The position numbers and the translations under genes were made by a program. Shown piece by piece: positions 38,661-50,739 of a DNA stretch of 64,000 bases. Below the pieces are notes generated by a model. It was not told the DNA's origin. It made no database searches and saw only the letters and a list, made by a program, of their open reading frames with translations. Source of the stretch: Fremontodendron californicum (lineage: Eukaryota; Streptophyta; Magnoliopsida; Malvales; Malvaceae); assembly GCA_030761205.1 (NCBI GenBank), contig JAULJL010000002.1, forward strand, positions 40,264,814-40,328,813, read 5' to 3'. Every line of letters begins with the position of its first letter. Positions within the stretch are counted from its first letter, which is position 1.

Positions 38661-38905
38661 TAGACCTGCTCATGGGTCTGGTCACAGTCCGAAAAATTTT
38701 CAAGTCTCTTACCCAAGTTCGGCCCGCTGGCCCGAATCACTATTCATAATTAATAAAATAATTTATTTTAATATTTTATAATTAAATTTAAATAAAAAAT
38801 AATATTTTATTTTATGAAAACCGGGTCAAATCACAAAATTGCTCACCCAAATCCTGCCCAATACGGGTCGGGCCGAACGACCTGTCCGCCTCTTGAGCAG
38901 GTCTA
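38661..38905. mobile_element. hAT-like MITE, 245 bp, 8-bp target duplication
   Basis: The ends TAGACCTGCTCA and TGAGCAGGTCTA form perfect 12-bp inverted repeats. A perfect 8-bp duplication GATACAAC flanks it at 38653-38660 and 38906-38913, as expected for hAT transposases. The subterminal DNA has GGGTC/GGCCCG-rich motifs and the middle is AT-only. No coding capacity. Confidence 0.85.
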
Positions 38906-39006
38906 GATACAACATATATGCCTTCCAAATTCAATAAAAAAAAAAGTTTATCTCCTTGTAAAAAGATAGTTAAAAAAAGTAATATTATCTTTTAAATAAG
39001 AATTTT

Positions 39007-39357
39007 GTTAACAAGTGACTTAAGAGCACTTTTTAAGGTTACTATATATATATATATAGTAATATCTTCATCTAATGTATTGAAAATTATGAATAAATTT
39101 GTCAAATATTGCATTTAATACAATATACTTTCTATAAATAATATATGAGAAATGTTAAACAGTGGCTATTGGCTCTAGTTAAGGTAGTATTTATAGAAAG
39201 AAAAGAATAATGAATGCATTACTTTTTTTTTTTTTGAATTCAATAAAAATAATGTATTAAATGCAAAAAAAAATTCTAAAATAGTAAATAAATCATCCTT
39301 AACCGATGTCTAATATATTAACCAACCTTAAAAAGTACTCTAAAGGCACTCGTTAAA
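39007..39357. mobile_element. Probable MITE with about 35-bp inverted ends
   Basis: The left end GTTAACAAGTGACTTAAGAG, continuing CACTTTTTAAGGTTA, is mirrored at 39320-39357 by TAACCAACCTTAAAAAGTAC and CTCGTTAA, with a few mismatches. A clear target duplication is not visible, so exact ends are uncertain. Inside are inverse copies of GCATTTAATACA. A single related end lies at 46778-46816. Confidence 0.5.
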
Positions 39358-41940
39358 AAAACCTTTTAAATAATTGAGAGAGAGAGAAAAGGGGGGGGGG
39401 GGGGGGGTTTGAATCTTTAGAACATTTCTTCAAATTTTCTTCTTCTGAATTTTGTAGAAGGAACGAATGATGGCCAATTAGATATTTAGATCAAACATTA
39501 CCACTGAAGAGAGGGATGAGAAAATGATTCAAACAGAAATAATAATAAATGCAAAGACATCAATCAGGTTTATTTAAGTTCAGATACTAAGGGATAGTTT
39601 TTTTACAGGGTGTTGGTGTTGCTGTTGGAATTGGCCCTGGAATTAATGATGCCATGAAAATGCAGCGGAAAGCTACCAAAATCTTTTAGTATTTGTCAGC
39701 TGTGGCTGGGACAGACAGTTATAATGATAAGTAAATTACAATGCTATTTAAAGCAAAGAAACAAATAAGTGATGAGCTGCAAAATAAAAAAATAAAAAAC
39801 TTTCATTTAATGCTACAAATTTTATAGTTTCCATTTTTTATATAATAATACGAAATAGAAATATTGGTCTTAGAACAAGAAATGTAAAAAGGAGATTCAA
39901 ACTTAGTTCTTAAGTAAGCATATACATCATACATATATACCTATTATATTATATTAATAAAATTAAACATTTGTGCGCATTGTTTATTTGATTTTCATTA
40001 CTCGATGATTCATTTTGTTTATTATTTCCCTTTTTTTTTTCCGCCAAAATTGATACTTGTTACTAATAATTGGCTTGTTTGTTGCTATGCTCAATAACTA
40101 TTAAAAGCTCAAGATTAGAATCAATCGTAAGACAAATAAAGATAGTTGATCGAAGAAGGATAATCCTAATTATTATCAACTATATGAAATTTTATATATA
40201 AAAATAATGAGATAAGTACACTAAATCTTAATTCACATTTTTCATTCTCTAGTAACTTTTATTCTCTTAAGCTATTATCTTCCTATTTTTTAAAATATTT
40301 ACTGACTTAAGTATCGAAACTAAGTCTTGAATTCCAAACTCCGACATTTCTTTAACTATTTATTCTTTTTTATAGGTTCTCTTTGTTCCTAGACAAACTC
40401 TCTCTCTCTCTTCTTACTACTTAAAAAGTAAAAATCCCTCAACACCGCTAATAAAATATCGAACTCATAATTTTAATAATCAAAATACAATTATTGACAA
40501 TTTAAAATATTAAAAAATTAAATACTTATCAATAATCGGATAACCACCGTCAACCTTTTAACCTAATGTAACCCACAGTCTTGGAGTAAAATTTTCCCAT
40601 ACCCAAACAATCATAACAAAATATTAAGTATGATTAATTGGGTATACGGTCGTGTCAACAAAAAAGAGGCTAAACTTTCTCTCCGCGTAAAGCAAAAATA
40701 ATAATCTCCCCACAATCATAAGCAAAACTAAGGAATAAAAAAGTGTCGATCAATTCAAATAATTTACAACATCAAAGTGGCATTGATGAATAAAAAGCTA
40801 CGCTAGCTTCCAACCAAACAAAATTTATAGGACAATTATATGGAGATAAAAAAAATCTGTCAAGTTGTGACGATGATCAATTAACTGTGTAATTATTAAA
40901 AAAAAAACAATTAACTATGTGTAATTGATGTCAATAATTTGATGATTTTGTCATTATTATTAAGTCAGATTATATCACATTTATTAAGTATTGAGTTTTT
41001 TGTAATTTTATATTAAAGGCCAATTTTTATTTATTGTGGATTGATTTAAAATTGAATTCTTAACATGGTATCAAAAAATTCAATTTTTTTTTTTAATATT
41101 TTAGCTTAAAATAAAAGTGAAAACAATGCCAATGAACATGTAATGTAATTGTAAGGTCAAGGTGGACACATATAGTTGAGTTGAGTTGAGGTGTGAGTTT
41201 TGAGGCTGAACTGGACAGCCTTTTAGGCTATTTTTAAAAGAAAAAGGCTTTGGCCAAACTAGGCCCAATCCAAATAAAATGAATAATTGGGCTTATTCGA
41301 AAATTCAAGATTGCCCAAAGTCCCAATGCTTTTACATTTTTTGTTGTTCATAATAATTCATAAAATGCACCAAATACAAAACAATGCAATTTCATTACTG
41401 TTACTAGAATTTGTCCCAATATGGGTGTTTTTAGGAAAAAGAAAAAAAGAAAAAGAGAGAGTATTTTAAAATAAAATAATTAAAATATGTATTTGCCTTT
41501 TTAAACTAAAACAATTTTTTACACTAACTAAAGAAAAAACTACCCATCTAGAACTTTTCTTCAATATACTTTTAAAGAAAAACACCATTATAACTTTATT
41601 AATATATATTTCTTGCTGTATAGCTTATTTTCTTAGTCAAATTTTTAATTGAATTGATATTATTTAATTGGTGACATAAATTTAATAAATTTTTTTTAAT
41701 AATAATTAAATACTTTTTCATTTTACTGTTAATTTTTGGGAAATCAAAATCCTTAAAATCCCACCACAATTGCATGTATTTAATGGAAAAAAAGAAGGAA
41801 AAACAGAGATGAGGAAAACAATACGACAGCAATATTGGGTTTGTTTTGGTCTTTAATCCCAACTCACAAAGTCACAAAGGGCCTAGACCGCTAAGGAAAG
41901 GCCATTCATTCATTCGGTGACAACAAGTAGACGCAGACAG
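39358..41940. other. Gene-poor AT-rich spacer
   Basis: No gene supported. A run of about 17 G at 39391-39408 stands out. The rest is AT-rich with short open frames only. Confidence 0.5.
39391..39408. repeat. Poly(G) tract, about 17 bp
   Basis: Uninterrupted G run after a (GA)n segment in AT-rich DNA; it could form a quadruplex or be a place of assembly error. Shorter G runs lie at 27641-27650 and 49731-49740. Confidence 0.85.
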
Positions 41941-41946
41941 CGTGGG

Positions 41947-42050
41947 AGATATTTTGTAGTAATAAGGGAAAGATTTCAGATATTTTTGGAAAGGCAGGAG
42001 AAGATATTTTTATGAGCGTCAACTACTCAGAAAGCACGTGACTGTGGGCC
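41947..42050. promoter_or_regulatory. Evening-element cluster with G-box and site II motif
   Basis: AGATATTTT, the reverse of the evening element AAAATATCT, occurs at 41947-41955, 41978-41986 and 42002-42010. A CACGTG G-box is at 42035-42040 and TGGGCC at 42045-42050. In Arabidopsis the evening element is bound by CCA1/LHY/RVE factors and drives evening-phased genes including GRP7 and GRP8. The only gene of that type in reach is the GRP gene with start codon at 43193. Confidence 0.6.
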
Positions 42051-42059
42051 CTATCTAAC

Positions 42060-43070
42060 CATGGTTTACTTTTATCACTTCCCACTTGCTCTTTCTCCAT
42101 TTTATTTGGTTCTCCTCACGGATAAATAAAACTTTATTCCGAATATTCTTTCGTCCAAAATCATAATTTCAATCAAACACAATTAAACATTTTCTTTCAA
42201 ATATTTTAATTTATATATATATATATATTAGATTATAGTACATCCACTATGTGTGTTGATGAGAAAAAATTGAATAAAAATAATTATATTTTAAAGATTT
42301 AATTAATGGGTAGTTGTTTAGATATAAAAAGACGTAAGTATTTTTCATTTTATATCAATGATAAAATATATATACTATATTTAAAATATTTGATTGAGTT
42401 GATGTCAAGAGTAAAGTGACACCAATTCAGTAAATAAAATTATTTAAAAACAAACATAATTATAAAAATAAAATAAAATTAAGATTTTTAAAATTTTAAA
42501 TTTTAAAAAATAAGTACCCACTAAAAAATAATCATTAGTTTTTAATATATTTTTTAATTTAAATAAAATAAATACTCACTAATTTTTTTACTTATTTTTA
42601 ACTTATTATTTCTTTTAATATATAATCATTTTATTTTGAAAATACAAAAATTTTACCTACAAAATGAATGTGATAAATTCTATTTTTTAAAAATATTTAT
42701 ATAATTGAGTTAATATTTAATTAATTCGTGATACCAACTCGATCGATACTTTTAATATAGTATAAATATATATATGTAAATAAGTATCTAAATTAAAATG
42801 ATTAAAATTTTAAAACTAATATTTTTATATAATATGACTGGTTTTAAGAAAATAAGAAGAGATTTTCATAAGATGAACTTCATTTGCAATTAGGGATTAA
42901 ACTTAATTTTGCTTTGATATAATGACAATAGTTTTAAATGCCAAGAGAGGATAGATTAGTACTGGTAACCAAACAAGCCAGACACATTCAGGGTTGTCGA
43001 TGTCATGAGTTTTACCATAGTTAACCGTATTCGCTGTATCCAGCTCCAACTAACCTAATTCAAACCTCAC
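42060..43070. other. AT-rich stretch between distal motifs and the GRP core promoter
   Basis: Almost pure A/T DNA from about 42190 to 42850 with no gene. Its composition differs sharply from the sequence on each side. I could not find inverted ends or a target duplication. Confidence 0.4.
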
Positions 43071-43078
43071 ACCCTCTC

Positions 43079-43084
43079 TATAAA
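43079..43084 (+). promoter_or_regulatory. TATA box of the GRP gene
   Basis: CTCTATAAAACC, with TATAAA at 43079-43084, lies 109 bp before the start codon in a CT-rich context typical of strongly expressed plant genes. Confidence 0.7.
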
Positions 43085-43192
43085 ACCATGGTTTAGCCTT
43101 CTCCTCCTTCATCACTCACAGCTCTTTCCAACACTTTCGATTCTTTTGCCATAATTCCCCTCTCTGTTCCTAGGTTTTTTAGTGTTTCACCC

Positions 43193-43931
43193 ATGGCTTC
43201 CGCTGATGTCGAGTTCCGGTGCTTCGTCGGAGGGCTCGCCTGGGCCACTGACGACCGCGCTCTCGAAGAAGCCTTCAGTACGTTTGGCGAGGTCGTCGAA
43301 TCGAAGGTCCGTTTGTTGCAGAGATCGGACTCCAGATCTGACATCCGGGCCTCCCTGTCTATGATCTGTGATCCTTGATCTGTTGTTTTGTGTTACTACT
43401 TGTTACTTGATACTCTTGTTACTATTCTCTTTTATATCTCTAACCGGTACGTTCTGTCTTCATCCATGTGGGCCGAAGATCGATCGATTCTAACAAATTT
43501 ATTTTTTATTTGAATTTTTGTCACTTTAATTAATGTTTTTCGTTTTTTGCCAGATCGTTAATGATCGTGAGACTGGAAGATCCAGAGGCTTCGGATTCGT
43601 TACTTTCCGTGATGAGAAAGCTATGAGGGACGCTATCGAAGGAATGAACGGTCAGGATCTTGACGGAAGGAACATTACTGTCAACGAAGCCCAATCTCGC
43701 AAAAGCGGCGGCGGCGGTGGAGGATTTGGAGGCGGCGGTGGATACGGTCGCGGTGGAGGCGGCGGTGGATATGGTGGTCGCCGTGAAGGGGGCTATGGTG
43801 GTGGCCGTCGTGAGGGTGGATATGGAAACGGTGGAGGATATGGAGGCGGACGCCGTGAGGGAGGATATGGTGATGGTGGATCTCGTTACTCAAGAGGCGG
43901 CGGTGCGACCGAAGGAACCTGGAGGTCTTAG
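43193..43931 (+). CDS. Glycine-rich RNA-binding protein, GRP7/GRP8 type (2 exons)
   Basis: Exons 43193-43306 and 43554-43931, 163 aa. N-terminal RRM: RNP2 CFVGGL (10-15) and RNP1 RGFGFVTF (49-56), with ITVNEAQSRKSGG closing the domain near residue 85. The rest is a Gly-rich tail with repeated GGGGYGG, GRREGGYG and RGG units, ending ATEGTWRS. Such proteins bind single-stranded RNA in nucleus and cytoplasm and act in cold response, splicing and the slave circadian oscillator. The intron lies inside the RRM after EVVESK, the same place as in Arabidopsis GRP7/GRP8, where it is used for autoregulatory alternative splicing. Upstream evening elements fit clock control. The frame across the intron is phase 0. 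Confidence 0.96.
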
Positions 43932-46900
43932 GTTTAGGGTTTAAGTGGGCTTGGGCCTTTTCTGTTGTGTTTTATTACTATTTGGTTTGATGATGTTACT
44001 ATGGTTGTCTGTTACTGCTGTTTGAGTTCCGTATTTCTCTTTTTTGACCGATGGTTATGATGCTTCTGTCACCGGTATTGTTAGATTTAGAAAATCGTAA
44101 ACATAAAGATGGAATGAAGTATGACACTTGTCTTCTTTTCAATTTCGTGCTGCCTTTAATTTTAGTTTTCTTCTTTCTATTGAATTTAAGGCTTTAATAA
44201 TAATGAAATAATTTACAAAATTTTATTAATAAATATTGAATTGTATCAAAATTAGTATAATTTAGTACATCAAAATATATATAAAAGAGAAATAAATTTA
44301 ATAAAATGGATTATTAATCTCCTTTTGCTGGAGATGAAAAGGCTTGCTTGGTCTTCTCTAATGTTGGGCCACGGCCCATAATCCTGTGTAACGAAATATT
44401 CAATCTGTAATACTTGAGAATTTTTTGACAATATATAAAACAGCACAGCACTGATCTCGTATGAGTTAACCTTCTAGTGTAGGCTGTTCTAGCTTCTCTA
44501 GTTCCAGGGCTAGAACTGCCTGCAATAGAATTAACTCATAAAGATCAATTGGTTTATTTTTTATTTTATTTTATTGGTGTCTCCTCTATTTGGAATTTAA
44601 ATTGTTTTGAAGTTTTTTATATTTGGTCTCTTTTTAAAGTTTTGATAATTTTTGTTGAATTAAAATGTTATTTTATTAATTTTTTTTTGAGTTTTAGTTG
44701 TGATGGTAAATTTACTAAATTAGTTTTGGACGTGTATTAAGATTTAGATTTGTTTTGAAAATTTAGTATTTTATAAAATTTAATAATAATTTTTAAATTA
44801 AAAAATTATTGTACTAAAAAAAATTTGGTAAAAATTAATATCTTCAATAGTAATTTGAGTTGATAATAGTAATATGAATTGATGTACGTGAATTTTTTTT
44901 TTTAATGGTAGGTGTTGAGTTTATGTTTTATTATTTTTTTTCTCATATAAATGATAAATATTACATACTCTAAATAAGTTAAGTTGGATGGAATATATCA
45001 TTGTTTTATTTTTAAATATATCTTACAAACTTTTGTTGCACATACTAAGTTAAAATGCATTTAAATTTTAAATATTGATAATAATTAATTATATTATAAT
45101 CTTTAATTTATTAAAGTAAAAAATTTACCACACGAAACGGGCCTAACAGTAATATTTATTATTCTTTAGTCCATGAATGGGGCCGAAAGTTCAATGTTTT
45201 AGTCCATGACCCATTGCCATTGGATGATTGGAGTCTTTGAGCCCATATTTCTTATCGCAAGAGTCCATAACAATAAAACCCAAAATGTGTGATAGATCAA
45301 AAGTTGATAATTTTTTTTATTCGTATTTAAAATATTATATATTTATATAAATTTTGAAAAATTAAAAATTTATATTATATAAATGATTATGTTTATTTAA
45401 AATATTATATAGGGTTCGAATTAGTACTGCAAAATTAAAGAACCTTTACCACTTTCGGTCCTCAGAGTCTTACTCTACTTTACTGGTTAGAGATTTGGAA
45501 GCTTTGGACTTCAAAGTTGGACTAGAAGTGCGAAGACACCAGCTGTAAATTTATTGAAAGGAAATGACACCACTCTAACAATGCAGTTTGGTTTCATTCC
45601 TTTGTCAAAGGAAATGACACCGTAGGCTATATTACACAGCTTTTTATTTTTAAAAAAATATTGGTATTCGACATTTATATCCAACACATACTATGATATA
45701 AATATAAAGATATGATCTTTAAAATATATATATATATATATATAAAATTGAGTATACCCATATCAGACACAACTTGTGTCTGACACTCCCTCCAAATTCG
45801 GGTAAGATCGATATAACTTAGTGGGTAAATGTGGTAAAAATATTTTGTTATTTCTCCGCGATATTTGGTCGCTAAAAGCATGATTTCCGTGTAGTATTAA
45901 AAGGAAACAGGGGAGACACAAAAAATAAGAAGAGAGAAAAGTGTTCGGAAAAAAATGTTTTAAGTTCGAACAATATTTGCATTAGCTGGTCTCCATGGTA
46001 TTATTCCACACGAACCGGCATTGACTTTTACGGACACTTTAGCGAGAACGACAGCAGAAGAACATACGAATCTCAGGCCCACAATATCTTGGTTTGGTCT
46101 CAATGAATCTTCCAATATCAGAATCAGTTTACAACGACAATACCCAACAGAAAAATAATAAAAAATGGGGGAAAAATTTCTCTGCCTCTTAACTGCAATG
46201 AAGCTCCAACAAAATCATTTTGCCAACAGAGTAGATATGAAGCGATTGGTTGTAAACAAAAACAATGTAGTCATTAGTACTTATCCATTATCTCTTGCAT
46301 GGGCATGGCTCTAGTCGTGTCCTGCTAATACATCACATCTTTTCCAGCTTATTCAAAGCCACAGATGTATTATCAACTTTGAGTGATTGTTTCTGTCTAT
46401 TAATTGCTTCAGCTTTTTTGTATACGGAAATCACACGCCAGGAAAATTCGATATCCAATCACACCCAGATTATAGCTTTCTGATCCTTAAATGGGAAGAT
46501 TGCATAAAAATTATATTCACACGATTGGCATTTCCCTCTGCATATTCCCCACCTATAATCCTATAGCTTTTCTTTTCCTCTAGACCTTTCCCCCCCTACT
46601 CCTTGCAATAATTAACTAATTCAAACAAGGGTTTCTTCAACTATTGTCTATGGACATTCGTTAAAGTTAATCAACTTATTAATTATAGTAATAATAGGTA
46701 ATAAATGATGTAGTTCACAATTTTACTCATTATTTTTAATATATAAGATAAAAATACTACTATATATATTAATTTTAAAGGGTACCCTTAAAGTGTACTT
46801 GTTAACAAAATCTTTCGAACAATCACATCCTATAGTCCCAAATTTCTATTTGTTCAAAGATTCCGCGGAAAAAAAAAAAAATCTTTTTTGTTTTGCGGAT

Positions 46901-48013
46901 GATGGAATACTGGCCGGCGTGCTAAGTCTAGCTAGGTAGTGGACTCTTTTCCGTTCGGTATAAAGTTGCAGATTCCTGGTTCTGTGGCCTTAACTGATAA
47001 AAAGCGATTAAAAAGAGAAATCTTTGAGACCACCAATAACACCTTAAAAGTTAAAACTTACTAAAAAGCAATAATAAATCATTGCAAAACCAATTTCTCC
47101 AATTTTCAAGGAAGGACCACTTGGCAAAAGAACAAGTCCTGAGAGAGAAAGGAATCCACAGATATTACTTTCAACTGGATAGACTGAATGATAAGGATTC
47201 CAAATTAATATTGACAAGGAGTTGTATCCCAAAGCATCCCTTTTTTTTTTTTTCGTAATGATTCCTAGAAAGTTGCCACGGGTAATTTTCAACCAATCAT
47301 CACAGCCAGCCCCATTAGCATGTGGTCAGCATCCAAGACTATGACCCCGGCAACTTGACACTAGAGGAGAGACCATTACCTTGTGTGAATTAATGCTGGT
47401 AATTAAACCTGCTATATTCTTAACTAAGGGTTACAATTAACATGCTCAAGAAACACTTTAGAAAGGAATAAATCTGCAGAATGACAAGAAATGATAAGAG
47501 CATGATGTGTTTCACACTGAAAAGTCCTGATATACATTGCTTTTTCTCAGAAAACTGAGATTTTTAGATGTTGTTTTTGACCCCTTAAAACAATTGCTCC
47601 TTTGTTGAATCTAATACAATCGTAGTCTACCATCTTTGAAACTATAGCTGCCTCATTCTTTTGCAGTAACCTGCGTCACGAAGATTTGAAGGAATCATAT
47701 ACATCATGCTTTCCCAAATGCAGAAGTTTTTCCGATCATTATGAATCTTAAATTAGAGAGTCTCTAGACAATGTGAATAGTCACTATACTGAGGTCTACT
47801 TGCAGGATTTTAGTGAGCGTAGGCCCATATAGGTTGGGGCTACTCTACTCAACTTGCAGCCTAAATCATGTTATCACACCACCGTCCTCTGAATTCTGAT
47901 GCTTTGTAGATTTGACTTGTTATTCCAAGCAGATATTTAGTCTCTCCCGAGAAATTGTGTCATTTTCTGATTTGAGTTGCAGTTACTTCTAAGTTAAGAG
48001 ATTAGGTTTATTA
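43932..48013. other. GRP 3'UTR and long gene-free spacer
   Basis: The GRP 3'UTR runs to about 44160. Beyond that I see no gene. A dispersed repeat copy lies at 45690-45812 with a (TA)n run at 45727-45742, and a MITE end at 46778-46816. 47040-48000 has more balanced composition but no coding signal I can support. Confidence 0.45.
45690..45812 (+). repeat. Dispersed GTGTCCGACAC-type repeat, copy 2
   Basis: Contains ATACCCATATCAGACAC, GTGTCTGACACTCC and TTCGGGTAAGATC, a decayed copy in the opposite orientation to 52570-52705. It includes a (TA)n expansion. Confidence 0.4.
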
Positions 48014-48942
48014 ATATGCTGAAAGGAAGAACAGTGTGGCAGGTTCAACCTTTCCCAGGAAGCAGCTGGACATGGCGTAAAATGCTTCAGCTGAGGGCTT
48101 TGGCTTTGAGGTTCACCTCTAACCAGAATGGTGCTCTAACTTGGAAGTTCCCTGGGAACAGATTTATGGTGGCTAAAGTCTGGAATGATCTCAGGCCTAG
48201 GCAGGACAAGGTGGAGTGGGATAAACTGATCTGGTTTCCATTTCATATTCCTAAACATGCACTGGTAGCTTGGATGGCCATATTGGACAAACTGCCTACA
48301 AAGAACAGATTGATGTCATGGGGCATGGAGGTGGATGGCAAATGTGAGCTATGTCAAACTGAGCAAGAAACCCGGAATCATATATTTTTTGAATGTGACT
48401 ATTCAAAGGAAATCTGGGGGCATATACTATGCTTATGTCAACTTCATAGAAGCATAAGGAGCTGGCAAGCAGAGCTGCAATGGGCAGTAAACAGAATCAG
48501 AGGAAAAACTCTCATTTCTGTTATTTTGCGTTTATCATGGAGTGCCTTTCTCTACTCGATCTGGAGGGAGAGAAATAATAGGTGTTTTAATCGCCTTCAA
48601 TCCACACAAGGAGCCATCATTGAGCAGATAAAAGAGATCATCAGAATGCGATTGTTGGGGCTCAAGAACATTAGTCCTGATGAAGTGAACCGAAGATTGG
48701 ATGCAGATTGGGGACTGTCACTTTTTTCCTAGGATCTTTGTCCATTCTGGAATAGCTTTAAGTATTGCTGAAGTATGTTGCTATTGTTCCCTGATTGATT
48801 AGTGGTCTTAAGTTTTGTTCAAGTATTGTTTAAGTATGTATAGCTTTAAGTACATGTTGCACATGATGTTGGATGTAGCAGTTTAACTGCTTTCTGGATA
48901 AATAAAACACTTACTTATCCAAAAAAAAAAATATGCTTGAAA
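48014..48942 (+). mobile_element. 5'-truncated LINE insertion with poly(A) and target duplication
   Basis: ATATGCTGAAA at 48014-48024 recurs as ATATGCTTGAAA at 48931-48942, right after a poly(A) tail of about 11. Between them lies the 3' part of a non-LTR retrotransposon ORF2 plus its 3'UTR, which ends GGATAAATAAAACAC. The signature of target-primed reverse transcription is complete: 5' truncation, A-tail and direct repeats. Divergence between the repeats is one base, so the insertion is not old. Confidence 0.8.
48016..48732 (+). CDS. LINE ORF2 C-terminal fragment with reverse transcriptase zinc-binding (zf-RVT) domain
   Basis: 238 codons, still open. Residues about 50-130 match the zf-RVT domain: FMVAKVWNDLRP, WDKLIWFPFHIPKHALVAWM, DKLPTKNRLMSWG, then the metal-binding pattern CELCQTEQETRNHIFFEC (C-x2-C-x8-H-x4-C) and YSKEIWGHIL. 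The tail SWSAFLYSIWRERNNRCFN is typical of plant L1-type ORF2 ends. The endonuclease and reverse transcriptase domains are missing because the insertion is 5'-truncated, so it cannot move by itself. The apparent start codon lies inside the target duplication and belongs to the host flank, not the element. Confidence 0.85.
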   Translation: MLKGRTVWQVQPFPGSSWTWRKMLQLRALALRFTSNQNGALTWKFPGNRFMVAKVWNDLRPRQDKVEWDKLIWFPFHIPKHALVAWMAILDKLPTKNRLMSWGMEVDGKCELCQTEQETRNHIFFECDYSKEIWGHILCLCQLHRSIRSWQAELQWAVNRIRGKTLISVILRLSWSAFLYSIWRERNNRCFNRLQSTQGAIIEQIKEIIRMRLLGLKNISPDEVNRRLDADWGLSLFS

Positions 48943-50730
48943 TGGCATTTCTTTGACAATCCTAACCTTCCATTTTTATGATACTCATCTGCCCTGCATA
49001 TACCGAGGAGCGAATCTAATAGCAAATGATACAATGTCAATGTGTAAATATCTCTAGGTTGCGTTTAAAAATTTGGATTTTAAAAGATGGATTTGGATTT
49101 CAAAATAGTACAAATAGTGAAATAAAACACACGTAAATGTAACATTGATGATTATTTTTCAAATTCGTAGATTTGTTGGATGCTTAGTTAATAGTGAATT
49201 TGAAATGCCTATAACTATTTGTGAATTTGAAATTCATGTTTTTATATCTTTCAATTATATAATCATATTGAATCTTTACTAATCTATATATAATGTATGC
49301 ATTTCATTCTCACAATTTATATAACAAATGAAATTCAAACTTTCAAATTTATGTTTTCAAACATAGCACTAAAGTTAACAAAAGAACATGCAGAGATTTT
49401 GCATATGCTAGCAATATCATGCCTGAATTTCACCTAGAGAGGGCTCAACAGCAAATCTGAATTTGTCCAAAGAAGAGATGGGAAAAAATAGACTTTTTGC
49501 ACATTAGGAGGTTACCTTACACTTACAGCAATAATGGGTATTTCAAACTTGATATTGATCTGCTGAATCCTATAGGCATCTGCAAGAGATGTCGCTTTCT
49601 TCAGTTAAATCATATCAGGCACTTCTATATGTCTGAAGAATCAGAGAAAATGGTCAAAAATTAAAAGATATGCTGGAAATGATCTTTGTATAATCTGTTC
49701 AAAACCAGATATTTTGTTGATATTTTTTTGGGGGGGGGGGTAATTGCCTAATCGGAAAACCTTATAAACAAAAAGTAAAAAAAAAAGAAAAAAGATTCTG
49801 TCAAAATATTGCAATTTGGTTTGCGCCTGACTGACATGAAGTCAGTTCAGGTCTGATTCAGGATCTTCATCATTGGAGGTACAAGGATATGGACCAGCCA
49901 AGCTCAGACTCATCTGTTCACCCTAAAAGAGCAAGAATTCCAATCAATTTTCCATTCAAACAAGGGATGATATCAGCTTTGGATGTGTTTTGCACATTTT
50001 AGGAACTATTTGAAAGGGATTGCATCAAATAATTTACCATTCACTGTTATTTTGATCCTGTCACATTTTCTTTGCTTCATTTGCAGGTTTAAACAAGTAG
50101 TTTCCATATATATATATATATATATAATTATAATGTAATAAACAAGATTTACACGTTGCCTTGTAATCAACTCATTGATCATGAAAAACATGTTTTTTTT
50201 CCCTGTTTGATGTTGATGCCTCGGTGGTTGAAATGAAAAACAATAAATCTAATAAAGACAGCTAATTGCTAACTCTTATATGCTGGGGTGAAAAGGGTTT
50301 TTCAATTTTTTATTCATCAAGGAATTAGACAGATAACAACAGAGTCTTCTTTGAAATTTGATCGTGTCTTAAATTTAGAAAAAGCAGAAAATATCAGAGT
50401 CCAGGAGGATTGAATTCTACCGTACACAGGATCTTGTAAGACTGCAAAGTTTATAAACATTCTTGTGTTTCGATTAAACAGATTCCAGTCAAAGAATAAG
50501 AGATTTGCCAGTAAACTTTGCTAAGACATACCCTTTTCCCAGAAAACCAAAACATTCAACAAAGAAGCCCCCAAATTGTAAAAAGAGTAGGTAACATATG
50601 TTTGACCATTGTAGGAGAAAAAAACACAAGATTATGATTATGATTGTACGAAATCAACAAGCCAGCTAGAATGCTTGGAATTTTGTTCAGGTCCACAGTG
50701 TACTCCTAACAAGAATGACTTTTAGGAATA
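48943..50730. other. Gene-free spacer
   Basis: AT-rich; a G run at 49731-49740 and a (TA)n run at 50106-50125. No coding or RNA gene recognised. Confidence 0.5.
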
Positions 50731-50739
50731 GAATAAAAA

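Noticed and set aside
43660..43944. Long alternative frame (Ala/Val/Asp-rich) over the GRP glycine-rich region
   Set aside because: It is a shadow of the glycine-codon repeats in another frame; the RRM-linked frame is clearly the real one.
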